Origin: Archangium sp.
GTDB taxonomy: Bacteria; Myxococcota; Myxococcia; Myxococcales; Myxococcaceae
Assembly: GCA_030695565.1 (NCBI GenBank)
Contig: JAUYRZ010000106.1
Coordinates: forward strand, 1 to 64,000
Length of the DNA: 64,000 nt
Direction: 5' to 3'
Position numbers and translations under genes: made by a program. Positions 45,479-54,513 of this stretch are shown piece by piece (positions within the stretch are counted from its first letter, which is position 1; each line of letters begins with the position of its first letter). A model generated the notes under the pieces. That model searched no databases, was not told the DNA's origin, and was given only the letters and a program-made list of their open reading frames with translations.

Positions 45479-46438
45479 ATGTCGCACGGTGTCAGAACGA
45501 GGCAGCAGGACGTGAGAGGCGCACTACTCGGCCCCCAGCAGCTGAAGGTCAGTCTTGGCGACGCGGTGTCCGCGATCGGCCGGGAAGGACCCATCGCGTT
45601 GGTGACCTGCGGTTGGCAGGAGCGTGAGGACCAGGACGAAGATCTCCCCTCTCAGCTCGGCCGCAAGACGATCAACCTGAAGTTGTACGAACGCGGTGAG
45701 CAGGTGCTGGCCGCCGACAAGGTCTTCGCCAAGGCGCACCGCGCCCGCCAGGATCAGCTCCGGCAGATTCAGGAGTTCTACCGGCTGCGCCTCGAGCGCA
45801 CCTTCGACGCCGCGCTCGCGATTTCGCGCAAGGCGGCCGGTACTGATCTCGAGGCCGACGAGCTCCGACTCTCCATGGAGCAGGTGCGCCGCATCGATCA
45901 GGAACACCTCGAGCGGGTGAGCGCCCTGCGTGAAGCGCACGAGCTGCAAGTGCGCCCGATGGAGCGCCCGGTCATCGCGAAGCACCGCGAAGAGCTCAAG
46001 AAGATCCTCAGCAACGTCGGCATTCTCGCCGTGGCCGGTGGGCACGTGGCGGTGTTGATGAACCGCCTGCGCATGTTCGGCGTGAAAGACCTGCTGAACG
46101 ATCACGCGCTCGTCGCCTGGAGCGGCGGCGCGATGGTCACCGGTGAGCGCGTGGTGCTCTTCCACGAGAGCCCCCCTGAAGGTTTCGGCATCAGCGAGGT
46201 GTTGGAGCAGGGCATCGGTCTTCACTCCGGTGTGTTGCCGCTCCCCAACCCGCGGCTGCGCCTCAAGCTCGACGAGCCGCTGCGGGTGGGCTGGCTGAGC
46301 AAACGCTACGCACCGGACAAGTGTGTCGCGATGGATCAAGGTGACTTCGTGCAGTTCGACGGCGAGAAGTGGTTTGGCGAAGAGGGCACCATCTTGCTCA
46401 AGACCGACGGAACGGTCGGTACCGGATGGACCCATTGA
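45479..46438 (+). CDS. Peptidase S51/class I glutaminase-like protein
   Basis: A 319-residue protein whose fold elements match the peptidase E/cyanophycinase (S51) superfamily: first strand IALVTCGWQERE (about 39-50), then a long helical insertion (80-180), then GILAVAGGHVAVLMNRL and the nucleophile elbow VAWSGGAMV with Ser215, followed by a helix-rich GIGLHSGVLPLPNPRLRLKL. Known members cleave Asp-X or cyanophycin bonds. ATG 45479 (MSHGVRTRQ) is used. It overlaps the downstream esterase by 13 bp, so it heads the 45-51.6 kb operon-like run. Its activity is inferred from the elbow motif only. Confidence 0.6.
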   Translation: MSHGVRTRQQDVRGALLGPQQLKVSLGDAVSAIGREGPIALVTCGWQEREDQDEDLPSQLGRKTINLKLYERGEQVLAADKVFAKAHRARQDQLRQIQEFYRLRLERTFDAALAISRKAAGTDLEADELRLSMEQVRRIDQEHLERVSALREAHELQVRPMERPVIAKHREELKKILSNVGILAVAGGHVAVLMNRLRMFGVKDLLNDHALVAWSGGAMVTGERVVLFHESPPEGFGISEVLEQGIGLHSGVLPLPNPRLRLKLDEPLRVGWLSKRYAPDKCVAMDQGDFVQFDGEKWFGEEGTILLKTDGTVGTGWTH

Positions 46439-47574
46439 GCGAGCTCGCCATCGAAGTTTTGAAGAAGGGCCCGCACGACGGGCCGACGATCGACGCGTTC
46501 ATGAAGAGCCACTCCTTCCCCTTGGTGGAGGGCGGCAAGGTCACCTTCTGTTTCCGCGGCCAGGTGGACGGCGTTCACTTGAAGAGCTGGGTGTACGGCC
46601 TGCCCAACAGCCAGCCGCTCCATCACCTGTCTGACTCTGATCTCTGGCACCTCACGCTCGACATCCCTCCGAAGTCGCGGGTCGAATACAAGTTCGAGAT
46701 CGTCCGCAACGGCAACGGTCACTGGATCGAAGATCCCCTCAACCCGTTCCGCGCGACGGATCCGTTCGGCGCGAACTCGGTGGTGCACGGCGAGGGCTAC
46801 TCCATCCCGGAGTGGACACAGGTCGATCCCGATGCGCGCCCCGGCACCCTCGAGCCGTGGGTGGTGAAGAGCAAGGCCTTCAACGACACGCGCGGTTTCC
46901 TCGTCTACCTGCCCGCACGATTCCGCAAGACCCGCCGTTACCCGCTGCTCTTCGTGCACGACGGGCCCGACTACGTGCGCTTCGCGAACTTGAAGACGGT
47001 GCTCGACAACCTGATCCACCGCCTCGAGATCCCCGACCTGGTGGTCGCGCTCACCGGCAGCCCCAACCGCATCGGTGAGTACGCCGACGACGAACGCCAC
47101 GCGCGCTACGTCACCGAAGAGGCGATCCCCGATCTCGAAGCGCGGCTCCCGCTGATCGGCCAGCCCCGCGGCCGCTGCCTCATGGGCGCCAGCTTCGGAG
47201 GCGTCGCCTCGCTGTCTACGGCGGTCCGTTATCCCGGCTTCTATGGGCGGCTGCTCCTCCAGTCAGGCTCGTTCGCGTTCAGTGACATCGGTCACCAGAA
47301 CAAACGCGGACCGGCGTTCGAACCCGTGGTGAAGTTCATGAACCGCTTCCGGGAGAACCCGGTGTTGGTGGCGGACAAGGCGTTCATCAGCTGCGGCATG
47401 CACGAGTCACTCATCTACGAAAACCGCTCGCTCATCCCGATGCTCCAGACCACCCAGCTGGAGCTCAAGTACGTCGAAGCACGCGACGGGCATAACTGGG
47501 AGAATTGGCGAGATCGGCTCCGCGAGGGGCTCTCGTGGCTGTTTCCCGGCCCGCTGCGCATGGTCTACGAGTAA
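46426..47574 (+). CDS. Fes-like serine esterase with N-terminal beta domain
   Basis: A 382-residue alpha/beta-hydrolase of the enterochelin-esterase (PF00756) type. Residues about 30-120 form a CBM48/E-set-like beta domain (VTFCFRGQVDGVHLKSWVYG, VEYKFEIVRNGNGHW). The hydrolase part contains LLFVHDGPDYV, the nucleophile elbow MGASFGGVAS (Ser) and the C-terminal His in DGHNWENWRD. It starts at ATG 46426 inside the preceding gene, so translation is coupled. Substrates in the family are siderophore or peptide esters; the cluster context suggests a compound made by the neighbouring ATP-grasp enzymes. Confidence 0.85.
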   Translation: MDPLSELAIEVLKKGPHDGPTIDAFMKSHSFPLVEGGKVTFCFRGQVDGVHLKSWVYGLPNSQPLHHLSDSDLWHLTLDIPPKSRVEYKFEIVRNGNGHWIEDPLNPFRATDPFGANSVVHGEGYSIPEWTQVDPDARPGTLEPWVVKSKAFNDTRGFLVYLPARFRKTRRYPLLFVHDGPDYVRFANLKTVLDNLIHRLEIPDLVVALTGSPNRIGEYADDERHARYVTEEAIPDLEARLPLIGQPRGRCLMGASFGGVASLSTAVRYPGFYGRLLLQSGSFAFSDIGHQNKRGPAFEPVVKFMNRFRENPVLVADKAFISCGMHESLIYENRSLIPMLQTTQLELKYVEARDGHNWENWRDRLREGLSWLFPGPLRMVYE

Positions 47575-47601
47575 ACTTTCTCTTCTCTCCGAGGGAACAC
47601 A

Positions 47602-48843
47602 GTGGCGAACGTCACGAGAAGCATCGGTCTTTCGTTGGGCGCCGACATCTGCTGGCCGATCTGCTTCGAGCAGATCATGAAGCGGCTGGCGCTCCGCATT
47701 CCGCACCAGGGCGACACGCTCGATTTTCAAGTCGAGCGCGTCACCATCGAACCCTTCGGCCTCACGCAACCCGTGAAGTACGACGTGGTGATCGACCGCC
47801 TGACGCACTGGTACGACACCACGCGCGAGTGGATCAAGAAGGGCGTGTTGATGGACGGGCTCTACGTCTTCAACAACCCCTGGTCCGTGCAGTCGATGGA
47901 GAAGCACACCAGCTACGCCGCGATGACCGCGCTGGGCATGCCCATTCCCGAGACGTGGATGGTGCCGCCCAAGTCGTACGACGCGCTGCCTGACTTGAAG
48001 CCCACCCTCAAGCAGTACGCGAAGCTCTTCGACCTCGCCGCGCTGGGGAAGAAGATCGGCTACCCGCTCTTCATGAAGCCGTACGACGGCGGCGGGTGGA
48101 AGGGCGTCACCTGCATCCGCAACGAGGCCGACCTCAAGAAGGCCTACGACGAGTCGGGCACGCTGGTGATGCACCTGCAGAAGGCCGTCGATCCGTACGA
48201 CCGCTTCGTGCGCACCATCGGCTTCGGGCCGCAGACGCACTCGGTGCTCTACGACCCGGATGCGCCGCTGCACGATCGCTACACCATGAAGAAAGAACCG
48301 GAGTTCCTCGAGGCGAAGGATCGCCGCGTGCTCGAGAACACCACGCTGACCATCAACGCGTTCTTCGGGTGGGACTTCAATTCTTGCGAGACGCTGCGCA
48401 AGGACGGCACCTGGTACCCGATCGACTTCGCCAACCCGTGCCCCGACAGCCAGGTCACCTCGCTGCACTACCACTTCCCCTGGATGGTGAAGGCGTACCT
48501 CAAGTGGGCGATCTTCACGTCGGCCACCAAGCGGCCGATGCGCAAGGCCTTCGATTGGGATCCGTTCTACGCCATCGCGAAAGAAGCGCTTCCGTACGAC
48601 CAGAAGCTGGAGAAGTACGGCGCGCTGTCACGCAAGCTGCTCCAGGCTGATCAGTTCGAAGAGTTCTGCCACAAGAACCTCAAGCACCTCGATGAGGTCG
48701 CGTGGGAGTTCTTCGCCACCGACACCGCCAAGGACGCCGTTCGCCAGAAGGTGACTGCGTTGTTCCCTGCCCACGAGGTGGAGAAGTTCACCGAGCTCTT
48801 CTTCGCGCGCATTCAGCAGTGGCGGGCGGATCAGAAAGCATGA
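47602..48843 (+). CDS. ATP-grasp domain ligase
   Basis: A 413-residue enzyme. The first 150 residues contain a pre-ATP-grasp domain (RSIGLSLGADICWPICFEQI). The ATP-grasp core has YPLFMKPYDGGGWKGVTCIR (about 154-173), an adenine-binding region around VMHLQKAVD, and the metal site in WYPIDFANPCPDS (about 271-283), where Asp and Asn replace the usual Glu and Asn. GTG 47602 is preceded by GAGGGA. The stop overlaps the next start (ATGA), coupling it to an esterase. The pairing of ATP-grasp with esterase may make and release an amide or ester. The substrate is unknown. Confidence 0.82.
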   Translation: MANVTRSIGLSLGADICWPICFEQIMKRLALRIPHQGDTLDFQVERVTIEPFGLTQPVKYDVVIDRLTHWYDTTREWIKKGVLMDGLYVFNNPWSVQSMEKHTSYAAMTALGMPIPETWMVPPKSYDALPDLKPTLKQYAKLFDLAALGKKIGYPLFMKPYDGGGWKGVTCIRNEADLKKAYDESGTLVMHLQKAVDPYDRFVRTIGFGPQTHSVLYDPDAPLHDRYTMKKEPEFLEAKDRRVLENTTLTINAFFGWDFNSCETLRKDGTWYPIDFANPCPDSQVTSLHYHFPWMVKAYLKWAIFTSATKRPMRKAFDWDPFYAIAKEALPYDQKLEKYGALSRKLLQADQFEEFCHKNLKHLDEVAWEFFATDTAKDAVRQKVTALFPAHEVEKFTELFFARIQQWRADQKA

Positions 48844-49586
48844 AGCCCACCGAGAACAAGACGAAGGCCAAGTGGTTCTCGCAGCGCCTGCACCGTGAGG
48901 TGACGATGGCGCGCTGGGGTTCGTTCGGGCAGCCGGTGCTGCTCTTCCCCACCGCGGGTGGTGACTGCGAAGAGATCGAACGGTTCCTGATGATCAAGGC
49001 GCTCGCGCCCCTGATCGATGGCGGGAAGATCAAGGTGTACTCCTGCGACTCCGTGGCCGGCCAGGCGATGGTCACGCAGGAAGGTTCACCCGGGCACCGC
49101 CAGTGGGTGCTCAACCAGTTTCATCAGTACATCCGGCATGAGCTGGTGCCGGCGGTGCGGAAGGACTGCGGCGTCGACAACATCGAGCTGTTCTCCGCGG
49201 GCGCGTCGATCGGCGCCTTCCACGCGGCGGCGGTGGTGTGCCGTTTCCCCGACGTGTTCAGCAAGGCCATCGCGATGTCGGGCACCTTCGACATTCGAAG
49301 GTTCATGAGCGCTGATCAATTCGGCGATGACTTCTGGGTCAGCTCGCCGCTGCACTTCGTGCCCACCTTGTCGGGGCCGCATCTGGAGAAGCTGCGCAGC
49401 CGGTACGTGCTGATGCCTTCCGGAGAAGGCAAGGCCGAAGACATCAATGAGTCGTGGGCGATGGCTCGGGTTCTGGGGAAAGCGGGCATCCCCAATCGCG
49501 TCGACAGCTGGGGCAAAGAGACACCTCACGACTGGATGACGTGGCGTGACATGCTTCCGCGGTACCTGTCGCAGCTGGTCGGTTGA
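48840..49586 (+). CDS. Esterase (alpha/beta-hydrolase, PF00756-like)
   Basis: A 248-residue alpha/beta-hydrolase. The nucleophile elbow is SAGASIGAFHA (Ser about residue 121, G-x-S-x-G). VLLFPTAGGDCEE is the oxyanion-side loop, and the last part has the catalytic His in KETPHDWMTWRD. It resembles the esterase D/acyltransferase-like group. ATG 48840 overlaps the preceding ATP-grasp gene by 4 nt. It is shorter than the Fes-like protein at 46426 and lacks its N-terminal beta domain. It is likely cytoplasmic, as no signal peptide is seen. Confidence 0.83.
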   Translation: MKPTENKTKAKWFSQRLHREVTMARWGSFGQPVLLFPTAGGDCEEIERFLMIKALAPLIDGGKIKVYSCDSVAGQAMVTQEGSPGHRQWVLNQFHQYIRHELVPAVRKDCGVDNIELFSAGASIGAFHAAAVVCRFPDVFSKAIAMSGTFDIRRFMSADQFGDDFWVSSPLHFVPTLSGPHLEKLRSRYVLMPSGEGKAEDINESWAMARVLGKAGIPNRVDSWGKETPHDWMTWRDMLPRYLSQLVG

Positions 49587-49641
49587 GTCTGAGCCCCGGG
49601 AGGGCTCAAAGCCCCCTGGGGCGACGACGAAGGGGAGGAAA

Positions 49642-51561
49642 TTGAGCACCGAAACGACGCGGGCGCACAAAGAGATCGAAGTCGAGCGTGATGCGAAGAC
49701 GGGCCGGGCCTTCACCCGCGCCGTCCTCGCGGATCTCCGAGCCATGGAACGAATGCTCGCTGAGGGGCATTTCGAGAAGGGCGTCAAACGCATTGGTGCC
49801 GAACAGGAGATGTTCCTGACGGACCAGTCGTATCTGCCGGCGCCCGGCGCCCTGGCGATGCTCGACAGGCTGAAAGACCCGCACTTCACCACCGAGCTGG
49901 GCGCGTTCCAGCTCGAGATGAACGCGGCCCCACAAGACTTCTCCGGCACTGGTTTCTCTGCGCTCGAACGGCAGATGACCTCGCTGATGCAGAAGGCGTG
50001 GCAGGCGGCCGAAGACCTGGGCCTGCACGCGGTGCTGATCGGCATCCTCCCCACCATGCGCAAGGCCGACCTGGGCATGGAGAACATGGTGCCCAGCCCG
50101 CGCTATCTGGCGCTCTCCAAAGCGGTCGCCGCGCTGCGGGGTGGTGACTTCGAGTTCGCCATCAAGGGCCTCGACGAGCTGATCATCGCGCACGACTCGG
50201 TGATGGTGGAGGCGTGCAACAGCTCCTTCCAGGTGCACCTGCAGGTCGACGCGAACGACTTCGCGCGGCAGTACAACCTGGCGCAGGTGTTGGCCGGCCC
50301 GCTGATGTCGTTGTCCTGCAACTCGCCGCTGCTCTTCGGTAAGCGGCTGTGGGCCGAGACGCGCATCGCGTTGTTCCAGCAGTCGGTCGACACGCGCAGC
50401 AAGACGCAGCACCTGCGAGACGGCATGGCGCGCGTCACCTTCGGCACGCGCTTCGTGGAGAAGTCGATCACCGAGATCTTCCGCGAAGACATCGCCCGCT
50501 TCCGCACGTTGGTGGGCACCGACCTCGATGAAGATCCGATGGCGGTGCTGAACGAAGGCAAGGCGCCGCAGCTCAAGGCGCTGCGCCTGCACAACGGCAC
50601 CATCTACCGGTGGAACCGCGCCTGCTACGGCATCATCGACGGCAAGCCGCACCTGCGCATCGAGAACCGGGTGATGCCCGCGGGGCCCAGCGTGCCCGAT
50701 GAAGTGGCGAACGCCGCGTTCTGGTGCGGGCTGATGATCGAGTACTCGCAGCGCTACGAAGACATCACCCAGCACATCGACTTCGATCACGCGGCGGGCA
50801 ACTTCTACACGGCGGCGCGTGAAGGCTACGTGGCGCCGATGCACTGGCTCGATGGTGAAGAGGTGCCGGCAGCCAAGCTGGTGCTCGATCGTCTGCTCCC
50901 CGCGGCGGAAGCGGGGCTGCGGCGTCAGCAGGTCGATGAGGCGGACATCAAGCGATACCTGGGCATCGTGGAGTCACGCGTGCGCAGTGGGCGCACCGGC
51001 TCGCGGTGGCTGACGCAATCGCTTCACAAGATGAAGGATCATGGCAGCGCAGGCGAGCGTCAGTGCGCGCTGGTGGCGGCCACGATTCAGCGACAGAAAG
51101 CGGGGAAACCGGTGTCTGAGTGGGAACCTGCGCGGCTCGATGAAGCGGGCTCGCCGAAGCACACGTATCAGCGCGTCGAACAGTTCATGACCACCGACCT
51201 GTTCACGGTCGAGGCAGACGACGCAGTCGATCTCGTCGCCAACATCATGAGCTGGGAGCGGGTGCGCTACATCCTGGTCGAGGACAAGGACCACAAGCTG
51301 GTGGGCCTCATCTCGTACCGCGCGGTCTTACGTTTCCTGGCGGCCGGCGGCATGGCCAAGGACGCTCCGGTGTCTGAGGTGATGAAGCCCGACGTGATGC
51401 ACGTGACGCCGCAGACCTCGACGCTCGATGCCATCTCGCTGATGCGCGACAAGCGGGTGGGGTGTCTGCCGGTGCTGCACGAAGGGAAGCTGGTGGGCGT
51501 GCTCACCGAAGAGAACTTCCTCAAGATCGCGCGCGACCTGCTCGAAGCACAGCTCAGGTAA
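49642..51561 (+). CDS. GCS2-type carboxylate-amine ligase fused to a CBS pair
   Basis: A 639-residue protein. Residues about 45-400 resemble the glutamate-cysteine ligase 2 (YbdK/GCS2) fold: GVKRIGAEQEMFL, EMNAAPQDFSGTGFSALE, VEACNSSFQVHLQVDAND and PHLRIENRVMPAGPS. Residues about 525-635 are two CBS motifs (FMTTDLFTVEADDAVDLVA; VMKPDVMHVTPQTSTLDA), usually a nucleotide-binding regulatory unit. Ligase plus CBS is unusual. TTG 49642 is used, because GGGGAGGAAA lies just before it; this start is unusual but well supported. It ends the run of cluster genes at 51561. Confidence 0.8.
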   Translation: MSTETTRAHKEIEVERDAKTGRAFTRAVLADLRAMERMLAEGHFEKGVKRIGAEQEMFLTDQSYLPAPGALAMLDRLKDPHFTTELGAFQLEMNAAPQDFSGTGFSALERQMTSLMQKAWQAAEDLGLHAVLIGILPTMRKADLGMENMVPSPRYLALSKAVAALRGGDFEFAIKGLDELIIAHDSVMVEACNSSFQVHLQVDANDFARQYNLAQVLAGPLMSLSCNSPLLFGKRLWAETRIALFQQSVDTRSKTQHLRDGMARVTFGTRFVEKSITEIFREDIARFRTLVGTDLDEDPMAVLNEGKAPQLKALRLHNGTIYRWNRACYGIIDGKPHLRIENRVMPAGPSVPDEVANAAFWCGLMIEYSQRYEDITQHIDFDHAAGNFYTAAREGYVAPMHWLDGEEVPAAKLVLDRLLPAAEAGLRRQQVDEADIKRYLGIVESRVRSGRTGSRWLTQSLHKMKDHGSAGERQCALVAATIQRQKAGKPVSEWEPARLDEAGSPKHTYQRVEQFMTTDLFTVEADDAVDLVANIMSWERVRYILVEDKDHKLVGLISYRAVLRFLAAGGMAKDAPVSEVMKPDVMHVTPQTSTLDAISLMRDKRVGCLPVLHEGKLVGVLTEENFLKIARDLLEAQLR

Positions 51562-51573
51562 TCGAAGATGAGT

Positions 51574-51612
51574 TCCCCTCTCCCTTCTTCGGGAGAGGGT
51601 CAGGGTGAGGGC
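51574..51612. repeat. Dispersed palindromic repeat, copy 5
   Basis: CCCCTCTCCCTTCTTCGGGAGAGGG followed by TCAGGGTGAGGG is the clearest copy of the family. It comes right after the GCS2/CBS gene and is a plausible rho-independent-like terminator, though no T-run follows. Confidence 0.7.
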
Positions 51613-51742
51613 CAGGTGAGGCTCTCCCAGTCCCGGGCCGAACTCATGACCGTTCGGTAGCCAAAACCGAGGGACGAACACCTCACAGTGCGGCCATTTC
51701 CCCCCGCGCGGCGCACCCGCCAACCGTTGCATACTGCGCGAC

Positions 51743-53485
51743 ATGTTTGCCGCACGACTCGGGTTGATCAGCGCGTTGTTCGCCTGCTCCGCCTTCGCTC
51801 AGGACCAGTGTCAGAAGCCACCGGTCTCCACCGATCCTCCGAAGGATCTGCTCTCTGACACGCGAATTCTCCGCCGAGTCTCGCTCGCGCTCACCGGCAT
51901 CACACCGCCGGTCTCGAAGTACGAGGCGCTGGTCGCCGTGCCCGCAGCGGGCCGCGCGGCCGCGCTCGACGCGGAGATCGACGCGCTGCTCGCCTCGCCC
52001 GCTTTCTACGAGCAGATGGTGCGCTTCGGTCACGATTGGATCGCGGTGCCCGCGTACACCAAGGGCGCGCAAGGCGACGCGTACCAGGGCGACATGTCGG
52101 GCCATCTGTTCAGGTGCGGTGGCGCCACCGCGCACCCCGGTGCTTTCTACAGCGTGGGTGAGAACGCTTCGCCCGGTGCGCAGTGCGAGCTGCCTGCACC
52201 CGAGATGAACATGGTGGAGCCCTGGTGGGCGCCCGGCACCATGGTCACCGTGCTCGGCAAAGCGGGCAGCGCGGTCACCACCGTGATGGACACCATGGGC
52301 CGTGCGGTGGACTGCGGCGTCGCCAACGGCGGTTACTACGATCCGTCCATCCCCGGCGGCTGCGGCTGCGGCCCCAACCTGGTGTGGTGTTCGCCGCTCT
52401 CGGGCCTGGGCGCAGGCAGCAACCACGATCTCTTCAACAGCCAGCGCCGTCACCCGTTCGAAGAGCCCGCGCGGCTGCTCGCACATCTCGCGTGGCACGA
52501 TCGCCCGCTCTCCGATTTGATCGTCGGCAACTACTCCGTGGGCACCAACTGGCTGCGCGCGCTCTACGTGCGGCAGGGCCGGCAGCAGGGCGCCACCGAC
52601 GTCACCACCACCTGGTGGAAAGGCAGCACCGATGCGAGCCCGCGCGACCCGATTCATCCGACGCCGGATGATCCGCAGGCGTGGCGCGAGTTCACCGTCG
52701 CTGCGCTCAACCCGTACCTGCTGGCGAGTCGCGACTACAAGTTCGACCCCCGCACCACCACGGCCGCTCCCGAGGGGCTCCCTGCCGCGGGCGTGTTGAC
52801 CATGATGGGTTCGCTCTCTGCGTTCCCCCGCGAGCGGGTGAGAGCCGCGCGGTTCCTCGAGATGTTCGCCTGCTCGAGCTTCAGCCCGCCGCCGGCCACC
52901 GCGATGTTCCCTCCGTACACCGGAGACCCGGCCACCGGCGGCACCTGTCTTCACTGTCACCGCGCGCTCGACCCGGCGGCGATCTTCTTCAAGCGCTGGG
53001 ACTTCGGAGCAGGCAGCTACTACGTGCCCTGGCCCTTCATGCCGGGCATCGGGCGGTTTCGCATCACGCCCGCGTGGGTCTCTGGCCAGTACCCGCACAG
53101 CGCCGCGGACAACTCGCCGGGCTTCCGCTGGAAGAACGCCTTCGTGCCCGGCACGGTGATGACGCCCACCACGCCCGCCGAGGCGATGACCAACGCCGAA
53201 GCGCTGCTGCTCGACACCATGCCGCCGAGCTACTCACTGCTGGGCGCGACCAGTGACGGCACCATGGGCCCCCTGGGCTTCGGCAAGTTGTTGATGAGCT
53301 CAGGCGCGTTCGACCAGTGCGCGGTGCGCAAGATGTACTCGCGCTTCGTCGGCCGCGAGCTCGACCCTGCAGTCGAAGGCGCCTACCTCGACACGCTCAC
53401 CAGGGAGTTCGTCGCGCGTGATCGCAAGCTGAAGCCCTTCGTGAAGTACCTCTTCACCCAGCCCGAGTTCCGGAGGGGTTTGTGA
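51743..53485 (+). CDS. Exported DUF1592/1588-like protein with c-type heme motif
   Basis: A 580-residue protein with a signal peptide (LGLISALFACSAFAQ). It resembles the planctomycete/myxobacterial DUF1592-DUF1588-DUF1585 group. RRVSLALTGITPPVSKYEAL is near the N-terminus, the C-terminal third contains the heme motif TCLHCHRALDP (CxxCH), and the end is YLFTQPEFRRGL. Heme attachment would occur in the periplasm. The stop overlaps the next start (GTGA), and with the DUF1501 protein at 54514 it forms a three-gene operon. The function is unknown, though such sets are often linked to extracellular redox or polysaccharide degradation. Confidence 0.78.
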   Translation: MFAARLGLISALFACSAFAQDQCQKPPVSTDPPKDLLSDTRILRRVSLALTGITPPVSKYEALVAVPAAGRAAALDAEIDALLASPAFYEQMVRFGHDWIAVPAYTKGAQGDAYQGDMSGHLFRCGGATAHPGAFYSVGENASPGAQCELPAPEMNMVEPWWAPGTMVTVLGKAGSAVTTVMDTMGRAVDCGVANGGYYDPSIPGGCGCGPNLVWCSPLSGLGAGSNHDLFNSQRRHPFEEPARLLAHLAWHDRPLSDLIVGNYSVGTNWLRALYVRQGRQQGATDVTTTWWKGSTDASPRDPIHPTPDDPQAWREFTVAALNPYLLASRDYKFDPRTTTAAPEGLPAAGVLTMMGSLSAFPRERVRAARFLEMFACSSFSPPPATAMFPPYTGDPATGGTCLHCHRALDPAAIFFKRWDFGAGSYYVPWPFMPGIGRFRITPAWVSGQYPHSAADNSPGFRWKNAFVPGTVMTPTTPAEAMTNAEALLLDTMPPSYSLLGATSDGTMGPLGFGKLLMSSGAFDQCAVRKMYSRFVGRELDPAVEGAYLDTLTREFVARDRKLKPFVKYLFTQPEFRRGL

Positions 53486-54510
53486 AAAAGCTCCTCTTGA
53501 TGGCTGCGCTGGCGTTGGCGGGTTGCGAAGGAAAACTCGGCGGTCCGTCGGGGCCTGCGACGCCTGTAGAGCCAGAGGCCGACGCTGGATGTCCGCCGGA
53601 GGGGAAGAACGACGAGATTCGCGCGGCGCTCGCTCCGGCCTGTGCGAGCTGTCACACCAGCGGCAACAAGCCCTACTTCGCCTCGCTCGACGCCTTCGAG
53701 AACGGGCTCGTCTACGACCCGAAGTGGGTGAACAAGGATGACCCGGAGAACTCCGGCCTCATTCTGCTGCTCCAGGGCCGTGCCCCCGGCAGCTACCCGC
53801 AGATGCCCCCCGGTGAGCCGTACACCGCGTTGGAGACCGACGGCCGCGCGAAGATTTCGCTCGCTGACCTGAAGGCGTGGATCCGTGAGCTGCCCCCGCG
53901 GGGTGTGGTGAACGATGGGCCTTCACCTGAAGCGTTCACGGTGCGGCGCCTGCGCGCTGACGAGATGATCCTCTCGTTGATGGATCAGCTGGGCTTGAGC
54001 CCGGCTGACTTCGTCGACACGTCGCGGCCGACGTGGCGCAATGAGGAGTTCACCGTGCGCGGTGGCCGGCTCTTCACGTGGCCCACCGACTGGGCGCCGG
54101 GCATTTCGCAGCAGTACGTCTCCGACAAACGTGCCACCGAGCGCTACGAGACGTTGGGCGGCGCGGTGATTCTGCAGGGCCGCAAGAATGACGTGGGGCT
54201 CGGGCCCTCCTCGGTGCAGACGTTGGTACAGGTCAGCCAGGCCTGGTGCCGTCTCGCGATCGAGAAGACGGGAAACACGTCGGTGCTCCGGCACGTCACG
54301 CTCGCCGACAAGAGCGCGACGAAGTCGGTCGAGATTCGCCAGAACATCGCCAGCCTGTCGTTGCGCATGTTGGGCGACGTGCCGACCGACGCAGAGGTCA
54401 CCGAAATGTACGAGCAGGTCTACCTGCCGCTCGAGCCCGCGAGCACCAGGGCCGCGTGGACCGGCGTGTGTGCCGCGCTCGTTCGTCACCCCCAATGGCT
54501 GAGCTACTGA
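53482..54510 (+). CDS. Cytochrome c-like lipoprotein
   Basis: A 342-residue lipoprotein: the lipobox LALAGC (Cys about residue 15) is followed by a short linker and a monoheme-like motif, PACASCHTSGN (CxxCH at about residues 53-57). The C-terminal 200 residues are helix-rich (RRLRADEMILSLMDQLGLSP), as in DUF1592-type partners. GTG 53482 overlaps the previous stop. It should be membrane-anchored and periplasmic, in complex with the two neighbours. An electron-transfer role is inferred from the CxxCH motif only. Confidence 0.78.
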   Translation: MKKLLLMAALALAGCEGKLGGPSGPATPVEPEADAGCPPEGKNDEIRAALAPACASCHTSGNKPYFASLDAFENGLVYDPKWVNKDDPENSGLILLLQGRAPGSYPQMPPGEPYTALETDGRAKISLADLKAWIRELPPRGVVNDGPSPEAFTVRRLRADEMILSLMDQLGLSPADFVDTSRPTWRNEEFTVRGGRLFTWPTDWAPGISQQYVSDKRATERYETLGGAVILQGRKNDVGLGPSSVQTLVQVSQAWCRLAIEKTGNTSVLRHVTLADKSATKSVEIRQNIASLSLRMLGDVPTDAEVTEMYEQVYLPLEPASTRAAWTGVCAALVRHPQWLSY

Positions 54511-54513
54511 CCC

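Noticed and set aside
49606-50844. A 412-codon leftward frame opposite the GCS2/CBS gene.
   Set aside because: Its product is His/Arg/Gln-rich with no motif, while the rightward gene has clear ligase and CBS motifs.
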